Source: Brevibacillus agri (GTDB lineage: Bacteria > Bacillota > Bacilli > Brevibacillales > Brevibacillaceae). From it: a DNA stretch of 64,000 nucleotides. Shown piece after piece: positions 8,911 through 17,507 of this stretch (position 1 is the first letter of the stretch; each line of letters opens with the position of its first letter). A program made the translations under genes and the position numbers. The notes under the pieces are model-generated. The model was not told the DNA's origin, made no database searches, and saw only the letters and a list, made by a program, of their open reading frames with translations. The DNA lies in assembly GCF_004117055.1 (NCBI RefSeq), contig NZ_CP026363.1, positions 62,001-126,000 of the forward strand, written 5' to 3'.

Positions 8911-10599
8911 TCACGCCTTGAAACGGCTGATTAACTTCTCCAAATCCTCTGCGAGATTGGCCAGCGAGGCCGCCGAAGAGTGGATTTCCTGCATGGAGGC
9001 CAACTGCTGTTCGGTGGCGGCGGACACATCCAGCGTCCGTGTCACGGCCGTTTGCGTGACGGAGGCGATCAGTTCCATCGACGACGCGACTTTTCCTGTG
9101 CTCTCGGTCAGGACGCGGGAAGCGGCCGAGACATTTTCCACGTCGTTTGCCACGCCGACAACGGCATCGCGAATATGCGAAAAGACTTCGCCTGCCTGCG
9201 CTACGCCCTCCATCCCGGCCGCCACTTCTTGCGAGCCTTTTTGCATGGACGAGACTGCTTCGAGCGTCTCTGCGCGTATGGCCGTAACCAGTTGCGTGAT
9301 CTCCTGAGCGGACGCGGAAGCCTGCTCGGCCAGCTTTCGCACTTCATCGGCGACAACCGCAAAGCCTCTGCCCTGCTCACCCGCCCGTGCCGCCTCGATC
9401 GCGGCATTGAGCGCCAGCAGGTTCGTCTGACCAGCGATTTGCGTGATGACCTCGACAATTTGCCCGATTTGCTCGGAACGGCTTCCCAGTCCGCTGACTG
9501 CATGCGCAAGCTGCTCCATAGTCTCGCCTACGCCATTCATCTGCTCCACCGCAAGCTGAACCGTCCGGGTTCCGCCAGTAGCCAGCTCTGAGGCGTTCAT
9601 CGCGGCAGCGGAAACGTTTTGGGCGCGGGCGGCAATACGCTCGATGCCCGCAGCCATTTCCTGCACTTCCTTGTCGCCCTCTTCTACTTGATGCGACTGT
9701 GTGTCCGCACCTGCTGCCATTTCCTGAATCGTTTCTGCGATCTGCTCGGTCGCTTTGCTCGTCTGCTCCGAGCTGGCCGTCAACTGCTCTGCCGCCGCCG
9801 CTACCTGCTGGGCGTGCCCGCGAATGAGCGAAACGAGCTGGCGCAGATTCGCCAGCATCCGATTGAACGACGCAGCTAACTGTCCGATCTCATCGTTGGA
9901 TGATACCGTAAGCTCATGGGTCAGGTCGCCTTCTCCGTCCGCTATGGCCGCAAGCTGGGCATTCACCCGGTTCAGCGGACGAATGATCGCCCGAACCAGC
10001 AGTCCCCCGATTACGAAAGCGATGAGAAAGCCCGCGACACTAAACGCAATCTGAATGTTCACAGACACAGCTTCCTGCGCTGCCAGCTCCTGCGTGTCCG
10101 CCTCTTTTTCCTGGCGCACGTCCTCCATCAGTCCGCTCACCGTCGAGTCGAGCGTCTTCCGCGATTGGCGCTCGATGCCGAAATGATGGCTCAGCGCCTC
10201 TTCCCGCTTGCCTTGGTCAAGCGCTTCTACCGCTTTGTTGCTCGCCGCCAAATATGCCTCGTATAGCTGCTGCGCTTTTTGCAGCGTCTCTTTTTGCTTG
10301 GCGGTAATGTCCTCATACTCGTTCATTTTTTGGAACAAGGCTTCCACTTTGCCCGCCTTTTCCTTCAGTTCCTCGCGAAATTCCTCGTCTCCGGTGAGCA
10401 AATACCCGCGCTCGTCATTGTTTCGGCCCGTGATCGTAAACTGCATCTCCCGCAAGTCGGTCAAAAGGTCCCCGTCATCGAGCATTTCTTCATAAGCAGC
10501 TTTCAATGTTTTCGTATGAATATACATATATGTACCTGAGCTAAACATGATGGCCAAAATCACGCCAAAAGCGAGAATAAATTTCGTTCTAATCTTCAT
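8911..10599 (-). CDS. Methyl-accepting chemotaxis protein
   Basis: 562-residue transmembrane chemoreceptor. Transmembrane helix 1 is at about residues 7-28. A helical periplasmic sensor of CHASE3/four-helix-bundle type ([12 protein letters not shown]) follows, then transmembrane helix 2 near 185-208, a HAMP domain, and the cytoplasmic coiled coil whose tip reads [20 protein letters not shown] and binds CheA/CheW. The start is the ATG at 10599 with GAGG 7 bases upstream. The open frame extends 57 codons further upstream but without signals. The gene is monocistronic, with no chemotaxis neighbours. Ligand unknown. Confidence 0.93.
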   Translation of the reverse strand: MKIRTKFILAFGVILAIMFSSGTYMYIHTKTLKAAYEEMLDDGDLLTDLREMQFTITGRNNDERGYLLTGDEEFREELKEKAGKVEALFQKMNEYEDITAKQKETLQKAQQLYEAYLAASNKAVEALDQGKREEALSHHFGIERQSRKTLDSTVSGLMEDVRQEKEADTQELAAQEAVSVNIQIAFSVAGFLIAFVIGGLLVRAIIRPLNRVNAQLAAIADGEGDLTHELTVSSNDEIGQLAASFNRMLANLRQLVSLIRGHAQQVAAAAEQLTASSEQTSKATEQIAETIQEMAAGADTQSHQVEEGDKEVQEMAAGIERIAARAQNVSAAAMNASELATGGTRTVQLAVEQMNGVGETMEQLAHAVSGLGSRSEQIGQIVEVITQIAGQTNLLALNAAIEAARAGEQGRGFAVVADEVRKLAEQASASAQEITQLVTAIRAETLEAVSSMQKGSQEVAAGMEGVAQAGEVFSHIRDAVVGVANDVENVSAASRVLTESTGKVASSMELIASVTQTAVTRTLDVSAATEQQLASMQEIHSSAASLANLAEDLEKLISRFKA

Positions 10600-10721
10600 C
10601 AGAGCGCCTCTTTCTGTCGAAATAAACAAATTTATGTCGAAAATACTCGGCTGCCACCCTTTTTCTTTCCCCGTCGCCATCGGCCCTAAACTAGTCGGAA
10701 AATTCATGCACCATTGCTTGC

Positions 10722-10759
10722 CAAAAAGAAAAAGCACCCGCGGAGCAGTCCGTGGATGC
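10722..10759 (-). terminator. Terminator of clpP operon
   Basis: On the minus strand GCATCCACGG pairs imperfectly with CCGCGGGTGC, followed by TTTTTCTTTTT, just past the clpP stop codon. Confidence 0.75.
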
Positions 10760-10786
10760 GTTGCAAGCATATGATCTTTTTATCGG

Positions 10787-11368
10787 CTACAGCTTTTCGA
10801 TTACTTTATCAATCAAGCCGTATTCAAGCGCTTCGGCTGCCGACATGAAGTAGTCGCGGTCGGCATCTTTTTCGATTTTCTCGACTGGCTTGCCTGTACG
10901 CTCCGAGATAATCGAGTAGAGCATGCTGCGATGCTTGAGGATTCGCTCTGCGGCGATCTTGATGTCGCTCGCCTGCCCCTGGCTGCCGCCCCACGGCTGA
11001 TGAATCATGACTTCCGCGTTTGGCAGGGCGTAGCGTTTGCCCGGCGCTCCCGCTACCAGCAGCATCGCGCCCATGGAGGCCGCCATTCCCGTGCAAATTG
11101 TGGACACGTCCGGGGCGACGAACTGCATCGTGTCGATGATCGCCATTCCCGCTGTCACCGAGCCGCCAGGCGAGTTGATGTACAGATGGATGTCTTTTTT
11201 CGGGTCTTCCGCCGCAAGAAACAGCAGTTGGGCCACCACCGCATTCGCAACCTGGTCGTCAATGGCGCTGCCCAGAAAAATGATGCGGTCTTTCAGCAAA
11301 CGGGAGTAAATATCGTACGAACGCTCTCCATAACTCGTCTGCTCCACCACTACCGGAATCAGATTCAT
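10787..11368 (-). CDS. clpP: ATP-dependent Clp protease proteolytic subunit
   Basis: 193-residue serine protease that forms tetradecamers and degrades proteins delivered by Clp ATPases. The catalytic triad is visible: Ser98 in GMAASMG, His123 in MIHQPWGG and Asp172 in DADRDY. The ATG at 11368 follows GGAGGG. The gene lies 40 bases downstream of an 87-residue orf and an ArsR-type regulator, with no CtsR-like heptad repeat in the gap. It therefore looks like part of that operon rather than the classical stress-controlled clpP. Whether another clpP exists elsewhere cannot be seen here. Confidence 0.95.
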   Translation of the reverse strand: MNLIPVVVEQTSYGERSYDIYSRLLKDRIIFLGSAIDDQVANAVVAQLLFLAAEDPKKDIHLYINSPGGSVTAGMAIIDTMQFVAPDVSTICTGMAASMGAMLLVAGAPGKRYALPNAEVMIHQPWGGSQGQASDIKIAAERILKHRSMLYSIISERTGKPVEKIEKDADRDYFMSAAEALEYGLIDKVIEKL

Positions 11369-11408
11369 GCAAAACCCTCCTTTATTATTTGTTCACGGAT
11401 GGAATGGA

Positions 11409-11672
11409 TTACGCTGCCAGCCTCATGCTGTTGGCCTGTGGCGTCGCAACAGCCGCCTTGCTTTTGCCAAACCCGGAGGAGACTTGCGTGACGATAGCCG
11501 GGTTGTCGCTTGGCCCCACTGTCCACGCGGTCACAGCGGCTTCCCTGTCGACAGCGTCGCTGCCGCCGTCTCTCGCAGGCAGCGCAATGACATTGCCCCG
11601 CTTTGATTCGGTCCGACTTTCCCACACGACGACTGGCCTTGGTTGGCCTGCTGCTTTGGCTTCAGCCTTCAT
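11409..11672 (-). CDS. Hypothetical protein, 87 residues
   Basis: Small hydrophilic protein with no recognisable domain. Its ATG (11672) overlaps the TGA stop of the upstream regulator gene in an ATGA arrangement, which suggests translational coupling and is the main support that it is real. Part of the region is low-complexity Ala/Ser/Val. It sits between an ArsR-type regulator and clpP, and could be a Clp substrate or adaptor, but that is only a guess from position. Confidence 0.55.
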   Translation of the reverse strand: MKAEAKAAGQPRPVVVWESRTESKRGNVIALPARDGGSDAVDREAAVTAWTVGPSDNPAIVTQVSSGFGKSKAAVATPQANSMRLAA

Positions 11673-12262
11673 GACTGATCGCCTCCTTCTTTTGGATAAA
11701 CCGCGAGAATGACCTGATACGTCTCCTGCCCCTGCGCTGCTGTCTGATACTTTTTGACCAACTGATTCACCAACTGCACGTATTCCTCGACAAAAGCGCT
11801 CCGCTCCTCCGCGCTGGCGAGGCGAATGCTGGTATCGAGTGTGGCACTCGGAATTTCTTTTTCCTGATCCGAGCGCTCCAGCAAGAACAGGGCATCGCGC
11901 TTGATCCGCTCCGCCGTATGGATCAAATGCGACAAAGCCCCCTGGTCCTTCATCTGCTGCACCGTGTCGTTCGCCCAGTTCAGCCCTTCGGAGAGCACGT
12001 AAGTCCGGGCGATTGCCAAATACAGCACCTCGACCAGATTGCGGACTTGCCGACTTCCCACCCGTCTGACCAGCCCGACTTTTTCCAAAGCCTTCAGGTG
12101 ATAATTGACGCGCTGTGGAATCTCGTTGATTCCCCGCGCCACTTCTGCCGCTGAAGCAGGCTCCACCAGTCGGCTCAAAATCTCCGCCCTGAGCGGATTC
12201 AACAGCGCCATCGCCTGCTCCGGCGTCTCGACAACATACGTTTCAAGCTGTTCGTGCGCCAC
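11669..12262 (-). CDS. ArsR-type winged-helix regulator
   Basis: 197 residues. The N-terminal part (about 10-90) is a winged helix-turn-helix of the ArsR/HTH_20 type (LLNPLRAEILSRLVEPASAAEVARGINEIPQRVNYHLKALEKVGLV, described here only in part). No metal-binding Cys motif is visible. The C-terminal half is an alpha-helical domain resembling YceI/polyketide-type ligand-sensing regions, not clearly assignable. The GTG start at 12262 follows GAGGTG. It is the first gene of an operon with orf87 and clpP and probably regulates it. Confidence 0.82.
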   Translation of the reverse strand: MAHEQLETYVVETPEQAMALLNPLRAEILSRLVEPASAAEVARGINEIPQRVNYHLKALEKVGLVRRVGSRQVRNLVEVLYLAIARTYVLSEGLNWANDTVQQMKDQGALSHLIHTAERIKRDALFLLERSDQEKEIPSATLDTSIRLASAEERSAFVEEYVQLVNQLVKKYQTAAQGQETYQVILAVYPKEGGDQS

Positions 12263-12359
12263 AACAACACCTCATGACATTAATCATTTACGTAAAAACA
12301 GTTTATTACGTGAGATTCGATTTGTCAAATGCTGGACCAGCCCGAAAAATGACCGTACG

Positions 12360-12393
12360 AAAAAAAGCAGCTCCGCCCGTTCGCGAAGCTGCT
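12360..12393 (-). terminator. Terminator of the MBL-fold gene
   Basis: AGCAGCT (12366-12372) pairs with AGCTGCT (12387-12393). On the minus strand a run of seven U follows. Confidence 0.8.
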
Positions 12394-12418
12394 GTATCTG
12401 TCTTTTTCCGTCGGGATT

Positions 12419-13186
12419 TTACCGGGGAGCAGGGTAGGCGATTCTCTCTCCATCTGCGGGTATCCGCACGCGGTCCTGAAGCTTTCTTTTCGCCAAAAAC
12501 TTATGCAGCTCGGCGCGTGACAACAGGCAGTGATTCCACGTCTCCATGTGCGCAACGAACAGGTGGCTGTCCGGTGCGGCGGCCGCTACAAGAGCGATGT
12601 CCTCCCCCGTCATGGTGATCGGATCACCTGCCAAAAACTGGGCCGCTCCGGCAAACACGACAATCACGTCGGGAGCAAACCGCCCGATGGCCTCCTCCAC
12701 CTCGGCACACCAGACCGTATCCCCTGCCACGTACAGCGTCGGCACGCCAGGTGCCTGCAACACAAAGCCGGACACTGGCCCCATCTGTTTCCCGATCTCG
12801 CCTGTCCCGTGCCTTCCGCCTGTGCGGTAGAGGCGAATTCCTTGCCATTCCTGCTCGCTTTCGATCGCGTTTACATGGGAAAAGCCCTCCTGGTGCAGCA
12901 TGTCCGCATCCGGCGGCTGGCAAAAAACAGGCAGGTCGGCGGGCAGCAAGCGGAGTGCTTTTTCGTCCAGATGATCTCTGTGCGTATGCGTCACCAAAAC
13001 CGCCTCCACACCATCCAGCACTTCTTCCGTGGAAAAAGGCAGCTCCACCAGCGGATTCGCTCGCTGATTCGGCGTATTTGGCACAGCAGACAGCTCCCCC
13101 GCCGCGCTGAACATCGGGTCGATCAAAAACGTGCGGCCGCCGTAGGTCACTTTGAGCGTAGCATGTCGAACAAGTTGGATGTGCAT
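12419..13186 (-). CDS. MBL-fold metal-dependent hydrolase (UlaG-like)
   Basis: 255-residue cytoplasmic hydrolase of the metallo-beta-lactamase fold. It opens with the UlaG/UPF0173-type strand (IQLVRHATLKVTYGGRTFLIDPMF) and has THTHRDHLD near residue 70, with further metal ligands in GGRHGTG and YVAGDTVW. The chosen start is the ATG at 13186, 11 bases after GGAGG; an in-frame ATG at 13204 has no ribosome site. It is divergent from the Lrp-family gene at 13309. Substrate unknown. Confidence 0.85.
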   Translation of the reverse strand: MHIQLVRHATLKVTYGGRTFLIDPMFSAAGELSAVPNTPNQRANPLVELPFSTEEVLDGVEAVLVTHTHRDHLDEKALRLLPADLPVFCQPPDADMLHQEGFSHVNAIESEQEWQGIRLYRTGGRHGTGEIGKQMGPVSGFVLQAPGVPTLYVAGDTVWCAEVEEAIGRFAPDVIVVFAGAAQFLAGDPITMTGEDIALVAAAAPDSHLFVAHMETWNHCLLSRAELHKFLAKRKLQDRVRIPADGERIAYPAPR

Positions 13187-13308
13187 GTCTTCTCTTTCCT
13201 CCAATCGCAGGCGTATAATCGTGGTAACTTGCTTTTATTGTAAAAGACGCACGCAGGTAGCCGCGAAACAAATCCGGCGCCTCACTTTCACCGCGAAAGG
13301 AGATTTTC

Positions 13309-13722
13309 ATGCTCGACCAAACCGACCATGCCATTCTGGCTTTGCTGCGTCAAAACAGCCGTCTTTTATGGAAAGACATCGGCGAGCAGGTCCATCTGAG
13401 CGGGCAAGCCGTCGGCAACCGGATCAGAAGACTGGAGGAGCAAGGCGTCATTATCGGCTACACGACCATCGTCGACGAGGCCAAGCTGACTCCTTCGCTC
13501 ACCGCGATGGTCACGATGTTCATGAAGACGACCGACCATTCGAGCTTTGCCCGCTTCGTCGCAAGCCGCAGCGAAGTCATCGAAGCTCATCGCATTAGCG
13601 GGGACGGCTGCTACACGCTGAAAATCAACGTCGCGGACCACACCGCCTTAAACCGCTTTTTGGACGACCTCCTGCCCTTTGGCAACTACCGCGTCAACCT
13701 GTCTATCGGCCAACTCAAATAG
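13309..13722 (+). CDS. Lrp/AsnC-family transcriptional regulator
   Basis: 137 residues: an N-terminal helix-turn-helix (LDQTDHAILALLRQNSRLLWKDIGEQVHLSGQAV region, residues 1-50) and a C-terminal RAM-type alpha-beta domain that usually binds amino acids. The start is the ATG at 13309 after AAAGGAG. It is divergent from the MBL hydrolase gene across about 120 bases, which it may control. Effector unknown. Confidence 0.88.
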   Translation: MLDQTDHAILALLRQNSRLLWKDIGEQVHLSGQAVGNRIRRLEEQGVIIGYTTIVDEAKLTPSLTAMVTMFMKTTDHSSFARFVASRSEVIEAHRISGDGCYTLKINVADHTALNRFLDDLLPFGNYRVNLSIGQLK

Positions 13723-13764
13723 TGCAGCGATTCCGACCAGAAGCAATCTCCCTTCTTTTACGTA

Positions 13765-13793
13765 TTGCCTGATGATGTGAACAAGAGTAGAAT
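13765..13793 (+). promoter_or_regulatory. Sigma-A promoter of small-protein genes
   Basis: TTGCCT (13765-13770), 17-base spacer, TAGAAT (13788-13793), upstream of the gene at 13821. Confidence 0.6.
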
Positions 13794-13820
13794 GATGGGT
13801 ACGAAAGGAGGGGAATCGCC

Positions 13821-14108
13821 ATGGAAGATATGCTGTTGCTGCTTTCGCTGGAGGATTTCTTCGCCTTGCTCGCCCTTTTTGTGGGCTGCTTTACGTCTGC
13901 TTTTTGTCTCAGACGTTGTCATCGCCCGCAAATACAGGCGTTTCGTTGGAGTTCCAGTGACACCTATCGACCTTCCATCAATCCTTGCCTGGTTGAGACT
14001 TATCCGATGGCAGCAAGGCAACCGCTGCGCTTCCGCATGCTCCGGCGCGCGCGGCATGCGAATGGCGACAAGGATACATACCGCTCCCTTTTGGATCTGG
14101 CTGTTTGA
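13821..14108 (+). CDS. Small membrane protein, unknown
   Basis: 95 residues: an N-terminal hydrophobic helix (about residues 3-28, LLLLSLEDFFALLALFVG) followed by a strongly basic, Arg-rich tail. No family recognised. It is supported by a good ribosome site (AAAGGAGGGGAATCGCC) and an upstream promoter. Likely cotranscribed with the 44-residue orf 26 bases downstream. Confidence 0.6.
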   Translation: MEDMLLLLSLEDFFALLALFVGCFTSAFCLRRCHRPQIQAFRWSSSDTYRPSINPCLVETYPMAARQPLRFRMLRRARHANGDKDTYRSLLDLAV

Positions 14109-14134
14109 ACAAAATCCAAAAGGAGGTAGATCAT

Positions 14135-14269
14135 ATGATCGCCAAGTACATCGGAGAAGCTTTGTTGTTTGTGGTAGGTTTGCCGCTTTTCGCTTACCAG
14201 ACCGGAGAAAGCCTGCACGCTTTGGCAGACGCTTTCGCGCAAATGTCCGATTTCGTTAACTGGAAATAA
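14135..14269 (+). CDS. Small membrane peptide, 44 residues
   Basis: Reads MIAKYIGEALLFVVGLPLF and then a polar amphipathic segment ending in FVNWK. One hydrophobic helix spans about residues 7-22. An excellent ribosome site (AAAAGGAGGTAGATCAT) precedes the ATG. No family recognised. It is the last gene before the terminator that has been split by the IS3-family element. Confidence 0.65.
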   Translation: MIAKYIGEALLFVVGLPLFAYQTGESLHALADAFAQMSDFVNWK

Positions 14270-14357
14270 GCACGCCGTTTTTGGGCGGAAAAAAGTAATA
14301 AGCCTGGCTGTCTGTGGTCATAGCCCCGTCAAGTAGACACTAAAAAAAGACGCTATC

Positions 14358-15314
14358 TTAAGCGGCGATCGATTCCCGGTATTGGACTGGGGAGAGGTCG
14401 CCGAGTTTTTTCTGGAACCGTTCTGTATTGTAGAATTCGATGTATTCAGCGATCAGTTTGCGAGCGTGAGCTATATCTCTTGGTTTCTCCAGATACAACT
14501 TTTCCGTCTTCAGGTGTGAAAAAAACGATTCAACACAAGCGTTGTCGAAGCAGTTCCCCCGTCTGGAATGGCTTCCGGTTAGCCCTTGTTCTTGCAACAG
14601 ATTTGCGTATGTCTTGGTAGTGTACTGGAATCCTTGGTCGGAGTGCAGGATCGCATCTCCATTACCCAGTTGCTTCACCGTAGACAGCACAAGATCAAGA
14701 TCGTTTCTCTCCGACACTTCCCAAGCAACCGTTTCGTTATTATACAGATCCAGGACCACGGACAGATAAATGAAGTCATCGACGACTCGAATATAGGTAA
14801 TATCGGTTACATATTTCTTTCTAGCCTCGTCCGCAGCGAACTGGCGATTAAGGACATTGTTGAACACGATGGAGGGCTTGCGGCCGGCAAATGGACGCTT
14901 TTTGCGGATCACTGAGCGGATGCCCAATTCTCGCATCAGTCGGCGAACTTTCTTCGTATTTACTTGTAGTCCCTCTTTGCGTAGAGCCGTGCGCATTCGT
15001 TTATACCCAAAGTATGGGCGAATGCGGTGAATTGCCAGTATATGTTCCTTTAGGTCGGCATCCTGCTCCACACGTACCTTACGAACCTTCTCCGTCGCCT
15101 TCCACTTGTAGTAGCCCGCCCGGGAGACCTCCGCTATTTCGCATAGCATGACCACAGCGTACTTGCGACTCATTTCTTCGATCGTCCTAAACCGGGTTTG
15201 CTTATCCAACTTCCCTCCCCGTGTAGATTTGGATTGAGCTTTTTTAGGTATTCGACCTGCGCTTTCAAGTAGTTGTTCTCTTCCTCTAGACTGCTGAAAT
15301 ACTTCTTGATCCAT
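14358..15314 (-). CDS. IS3-family transposase OrfB
   Basis: Catalytic part of the transposase: an HTH_21-like region and then the DDE integrase core with D in VTDITYIRV, D in LHSDQGFQY and E in CVESFFSHLK. The frame overlaps orfA by 145 bases. The product is expected as an OrfAB fusion through -1 slippage at A-AAA-AAG (plus-strand 15239-15245), giving a junction YLKK/AQSKS. All catalytic residues are present, so it could be active. Confidence 0.92.
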   Translation of the reverse strand: MDQEVFQQSRGREQLLESAGRIPKKAQSKSTRGGKLDKQTRFRTIEEMSRKYAVVMLCEIAEVSRAGYYKWKATEKVRKVRVEQDADLKEHILAIHRIRPYFGYKRMRTALRKEGLQVNTKKVRRLMRELGIRSVIRKKRPFAGRKPSIVFNNVLNRQFAADEARKKYVTDITYIRVVDDFIYLSVVLDLYNNETVAWEVSERNDLDLVLSTVKQLGNGDAILHSDQGFQYTTKTYANLLQEQGLTGSHSRRGNCFDNACVESFFSHLKTEKLYLEKPRDIAHARKLIAEYIEFYNTERFQKKLGDLSPVQYRESIAA

Positions 15315-15508
15315 CGCCCTCTATAGTCTTCAAACGTTTCACCGTTTTGCCGTTTCTGTACCCACTCCCGAATCTGCGTCTTACTTTTAATGCCTAATTT
15401 CTCCATTATCATTGGGTAGCTCCAATGCTCCTCAACCCGCAAACGTACTGCTTCGCTCTTCGTTGCTTCGTCATATTGCTGCTGTTTTTGCCCTTTACGT
15501 GGCGGCAT
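15170..15508 (-). CDS. IS3-family transposase OrfA
   Basis: 112-residue helix-turn-helix protein (EAVRLRVEEHWSYPMIMEKLGIKSKTQIREW region) ending in a leucine-zipper-like coiled coil (SSLEEENNYLKAQVEYLKKL). It recognises the IS ends. The ATG at 15508 follows CGGAGGGGATTTTCTT; 23 upstream codons are open but unsupported. The slippery site lies near its 3' end. Confidence 0.9.
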   Translation of the reverse strand: MPPRKGQKQQQYDEATKSEAVRLRVEEHWSYPMIMEKLGIKSKTQIREWVQKRQNGETFEDYRGRWIKKYFSSLEEENNYLKAQVEYLKKLNPNLHGEGSWISKPGLGRSKK

Positions 15509-15747
15509 AAGAAAATCCCCTCCGGTCAACAGTGTTGATCTCATCATACCATGAGGTCTTTTTTCACTGTCTACCATGAGGGGATAATACCATCTGTTTC
15601 TGATGACAGTCAGGCTTTTTGTTTTGGCATAAAGGGGCGAAGAGCAGGTAGGCTGAGGCAGGAGAGGAGTCTTTTCCTTTTCATGCGCTCGCTAGTGCTT
15701 TTCCTGCCCTTTCCCCGCTCGCTGCTGCCTCGCCCTCGCCAAACCGG

Positions 15748-16092
15748 CTACTCCACCTGGATGCGATCTCCCCGCGTGGTCGGTTGCGAAATGACGAGAA
15801 ACTCCACGTCTTCGCCGCTCTCGTTTTTCATCTGATGCCGTGCTCCCGGCGGCACTTCTACTCCTTCCTGCGGGCCGATCTCGTGGCGAACGCCCTCCAC
15901 CTCCAGAACAGCCTGTCCAGAGAGCACAAAGAAAAATTGGCGGGAGCGCTCGTGGTAGTGGCGCACCTCAGCCGTTTCTCCCGGCATCCGCTCAAAAATG
16001 ACGCTCAGCTCCGTCCCCTTGACCAGATGCCAGCCGTCGCAGTGGTCGCCCCATATGTAGTGCTCCGCATTATGCTTGCTGATTTTCACCAT
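15748..16092 (-). CDS. Cupin-domain protein
   Basis: 114-residue single cupin barrel. Motif 1 reads EVRHYHERSRQFFFVLSG, with the HxHxxxxxE-type metal ligands. Motif 2 reads GVEVPPGARHQMKN, with the later His. Metal binding is therefore likely, unlike the cupin at 4987. The start is the ATG at 16092 after CAGGAGG. Possible roles are small-molecule dioxygenase, isomerase or binding protein; none is indicated by context. Confidence 0.85.
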   Translation of the reverse strand: MVKISKHNAEHYIWGDHCDGWHLVKGTELSVIFERMPGETAEVRHYHERSRQFFFVLSGQAVLEVEGVRHEIGPQEGVEVPPGARHQMKNESGEDVEFLVISQPTTRGDRIQVE

Positions 16093-16153
16093 CGCTCGCC
16101 TCCTGTTTTTGCTTCTCATCATGACATGCACACGACCAGCCCGCAAGCGTTTC

Positions 16154-16182
16154 TTTACTTTTTACGGGCGCTATGTTAAAAT
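16154..16182 (+). promoter_or_regulatory. Sigma-A promoter of the antiporter gene
   Basis: TTTACT (16154-16159), 17-base spacer ending in an extended TG motif, TAAAAT (16177-16182). The predicted start near 16189 gives a leader of about 140 bases. Confidence 0.7.
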
Positions 16183-16221
16183 GTCATCATAACGCAAATG
16201 AATATTCGCTTTGTTAATGGA

Positions 16222-16298
16222 GGAGCCTGTCATCATAGGGTTCTTTTTGTCTTTTTTCAGCCGACAAAAAGAAAACCCCGTGATTACGGGCTCTTTTT
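16222..16298 (+). promoter_or_regulatory. Structured leader with competing hairpins, possible riboregulator
   Basis: GGGTTCTTTTTGTC (16238-16251) pairs with GACAAAAAGAAAACCC (16263-16278). The overlapping CCCGT/ACGGG hairpin (16277-16290) and an outer GAGCC/GGCTC pairing (16223-16227 with 16289-16293) both end at the U run 16294-16298. These alternatives share bases, as in an attenuator. No known riboswitch class was recognised. Confidence 0.5.
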
Positions 16299-16331
16299 GC
16301 ATCTTACACACAGATTAAAGGGGGAAACCGC

Positions 16332-17498
16332 ATGCTTATTTTTCAACTGGCTGTCATCCTGATCGCCTCCAAAATCGCCGGAGACATCAGCGTGCGCCTC
16401 GGACAGCCGTCCGTTTTGGGGAAACTGCTGATCGGGATCGTGCTCGGCCCAACCGTGCTCGGGCTGGTGACCGACACGGAAATTTTGAAAGAAATCAGCC
16501 AGATCGGCGTCATCCTGCTCATGTTCATCGCCGGACTGGAAACCGATATCGACGAGTTCAAGCGCACCGCGAAGTCCTCCACCAGCGTTGGCGTGGCCGG
16601 CATCATCGCGCCTTTGGCACTCGGCTACGTCGCCGGGATTACGATGGGGCTTTCTTTGTTTGAGGCTCTCTTTTTGGGACTGTTGCTCTCGGCCACCAGC
16701 GTAAGCATCTCTGTACAGACGCTGAAAGAGTTGGGCAAGCTAAAATCGAGAGAGGGCGCAACTATCATGGGGGCTGCCGTCATTGACGACGTGCTCGTCA
16801 TTTTGGCGCTGGCGTTTTTGATGAGCTTCGCTGGCGGCGATGTGAACCTCGGCCTGGTCATTGCGAAAAAGCTCGCGTTTTTCGCAATCGTGATCTTGCT
16901 GTCCTGGAAAGTCGTCCCGTGGGTGTTGCGTAAATTCGCGCCGCTGCAAGTCAGCGAGTCCGTGATCTCCGCAGCCCTGATTATTTGCTTCCTGTTCGCT
17001 TACTTTGCCGAGTACACGGGCGTTGCCGCCATTATCGGCTCCTATATTGCGGGTGTCGCGATCAGCCTCACCGGCTACAAGCAAGAAATCACCCACAAGG
17101 TAGAAACGATCAGCTACGCCGTCTTTGTGCCCGTCTTCTTCACCTCGATCGGCGTCACCGCCCAATTTTCCGGGATCGTGGAAAATCTGTGGCTGATTGC
17201 GATGTTGAGCGTGATCGCCATTGTTTCCAAGCTGGTCGGCGGTGCCATCGGCGCAAAACTCACCGGCTTCCCTTGGAAAAATTCGCTCGCCATCGGCGCT
17301 GCCATGATATCGCGTGGCGAAGTGGCGCTGATTATCGCGGCGATTGGTTTGGAAAACAACCTGCTGTCTGACGACATGTTTGCCGTCCTGATTGTCGTGG
17401 TTCTGGTGACGACGATTGTCACCCCGCCGATGATGAAATGGCTGTTCGCGGACAAAAACACGCAGGAAGAGCAACTTTTGATGAAAAAGAACGCATAG
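16332..17498 (+). CDS. CPA2-family monovalent cation/proton antiporter
   Basis: 388-residue membrane protein with about 12 transmembrane segments of the Na+/H+ exchanger fold (KefB/GerN/NapA type). Typical signatures are QPSVLGKLLIGIVLGPTVLG near residue 30, FIAGLETD near 64 and the ion-binding core VIDDVLVI near 150. It lacks the C-terminal TrkA/RCK regulatory domain of KefB/C, matching the short GerN-like forms. The ATG at 16332 follows AAAGGGGGAAACCGC. It is preceded by a structured leader that could control it post-transcriptionally. The transported ion (Na+ or K+) cannot be told from sequence. Confidence 0.88.
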   Translation: MLIFQLAVILIASKIAGDISVRLGQPSVLGKLLIGIVLGPTVLGLVTDTEILKEISQIGVILLMFIAGLETDIDEFKRTAKSSTSVGVAGIIAPLALGYVAGITMGLSLFEALFLGLLLSATSVSISVQTLKELGKLKSREGATIMGAAVIDDVLVILALAFLMSFAGGDVNLGLVIAKKLAFFAIVILLSWKVVPWVLRKFAPLQVSESVISAALIICFLFAYFAEYTGVAAIIGSYIAGVAISLTGYKQEITHKVETISYAVFVPVFFTSIGVTAQFSGIVENLWLIAMLSVIAIVSKLVGGAIGAKLTGFPWKNSLAIGAAMISRGEVALIIAAIGLENNLLSDDMFAVLIVVVLVTTIVTPPMMKWLFADKNTQEEQLLMKKNA

Positions 17499-17507
17499 GC
17501 GACAAGC

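Larger units (their letters stand above)
14315..15592 (-). mobile_element. IS3-family (IS150 group) insertion sequence
   Basis: A 1278-base element with imperfect inverted termini of about 37 bases. Left TGGTCATAGCCCCGTC matches the complement of the right end TGGTATTATCCCCTC, and both continue to GTAGACA and AAAAAAGAC. Four-base direct repeats TCTG flank it (14311-14314 and 15593-15596). It contains orfA and orfB with a -1 frameshift site and appears intact. Confidence 0.93.
14300..15622 (+). terminator. Rho-independent terminator split by an IS
   Basis: The left arm AAGCCTGGCTGTC (14300-14312) and right arm GACAGTCAGGCTT (15605-15617, followed by TTTGTTTT) are near-perfect complements. They become one ordinary hairpin terminator once the element at 14315-15592 and one TCTG copy are removed. 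The insertion lies in the hairpin loop. Confidence 0.8.

Noticed and set aside
16217-16318. A 33-codon ATG frame inside the antiporter leader
   Set aside because: There is no ribosome site before the ATG, and the frame coincides with base-paired arms of the leader hairpins, which explain the sequence better than a leader peptide.
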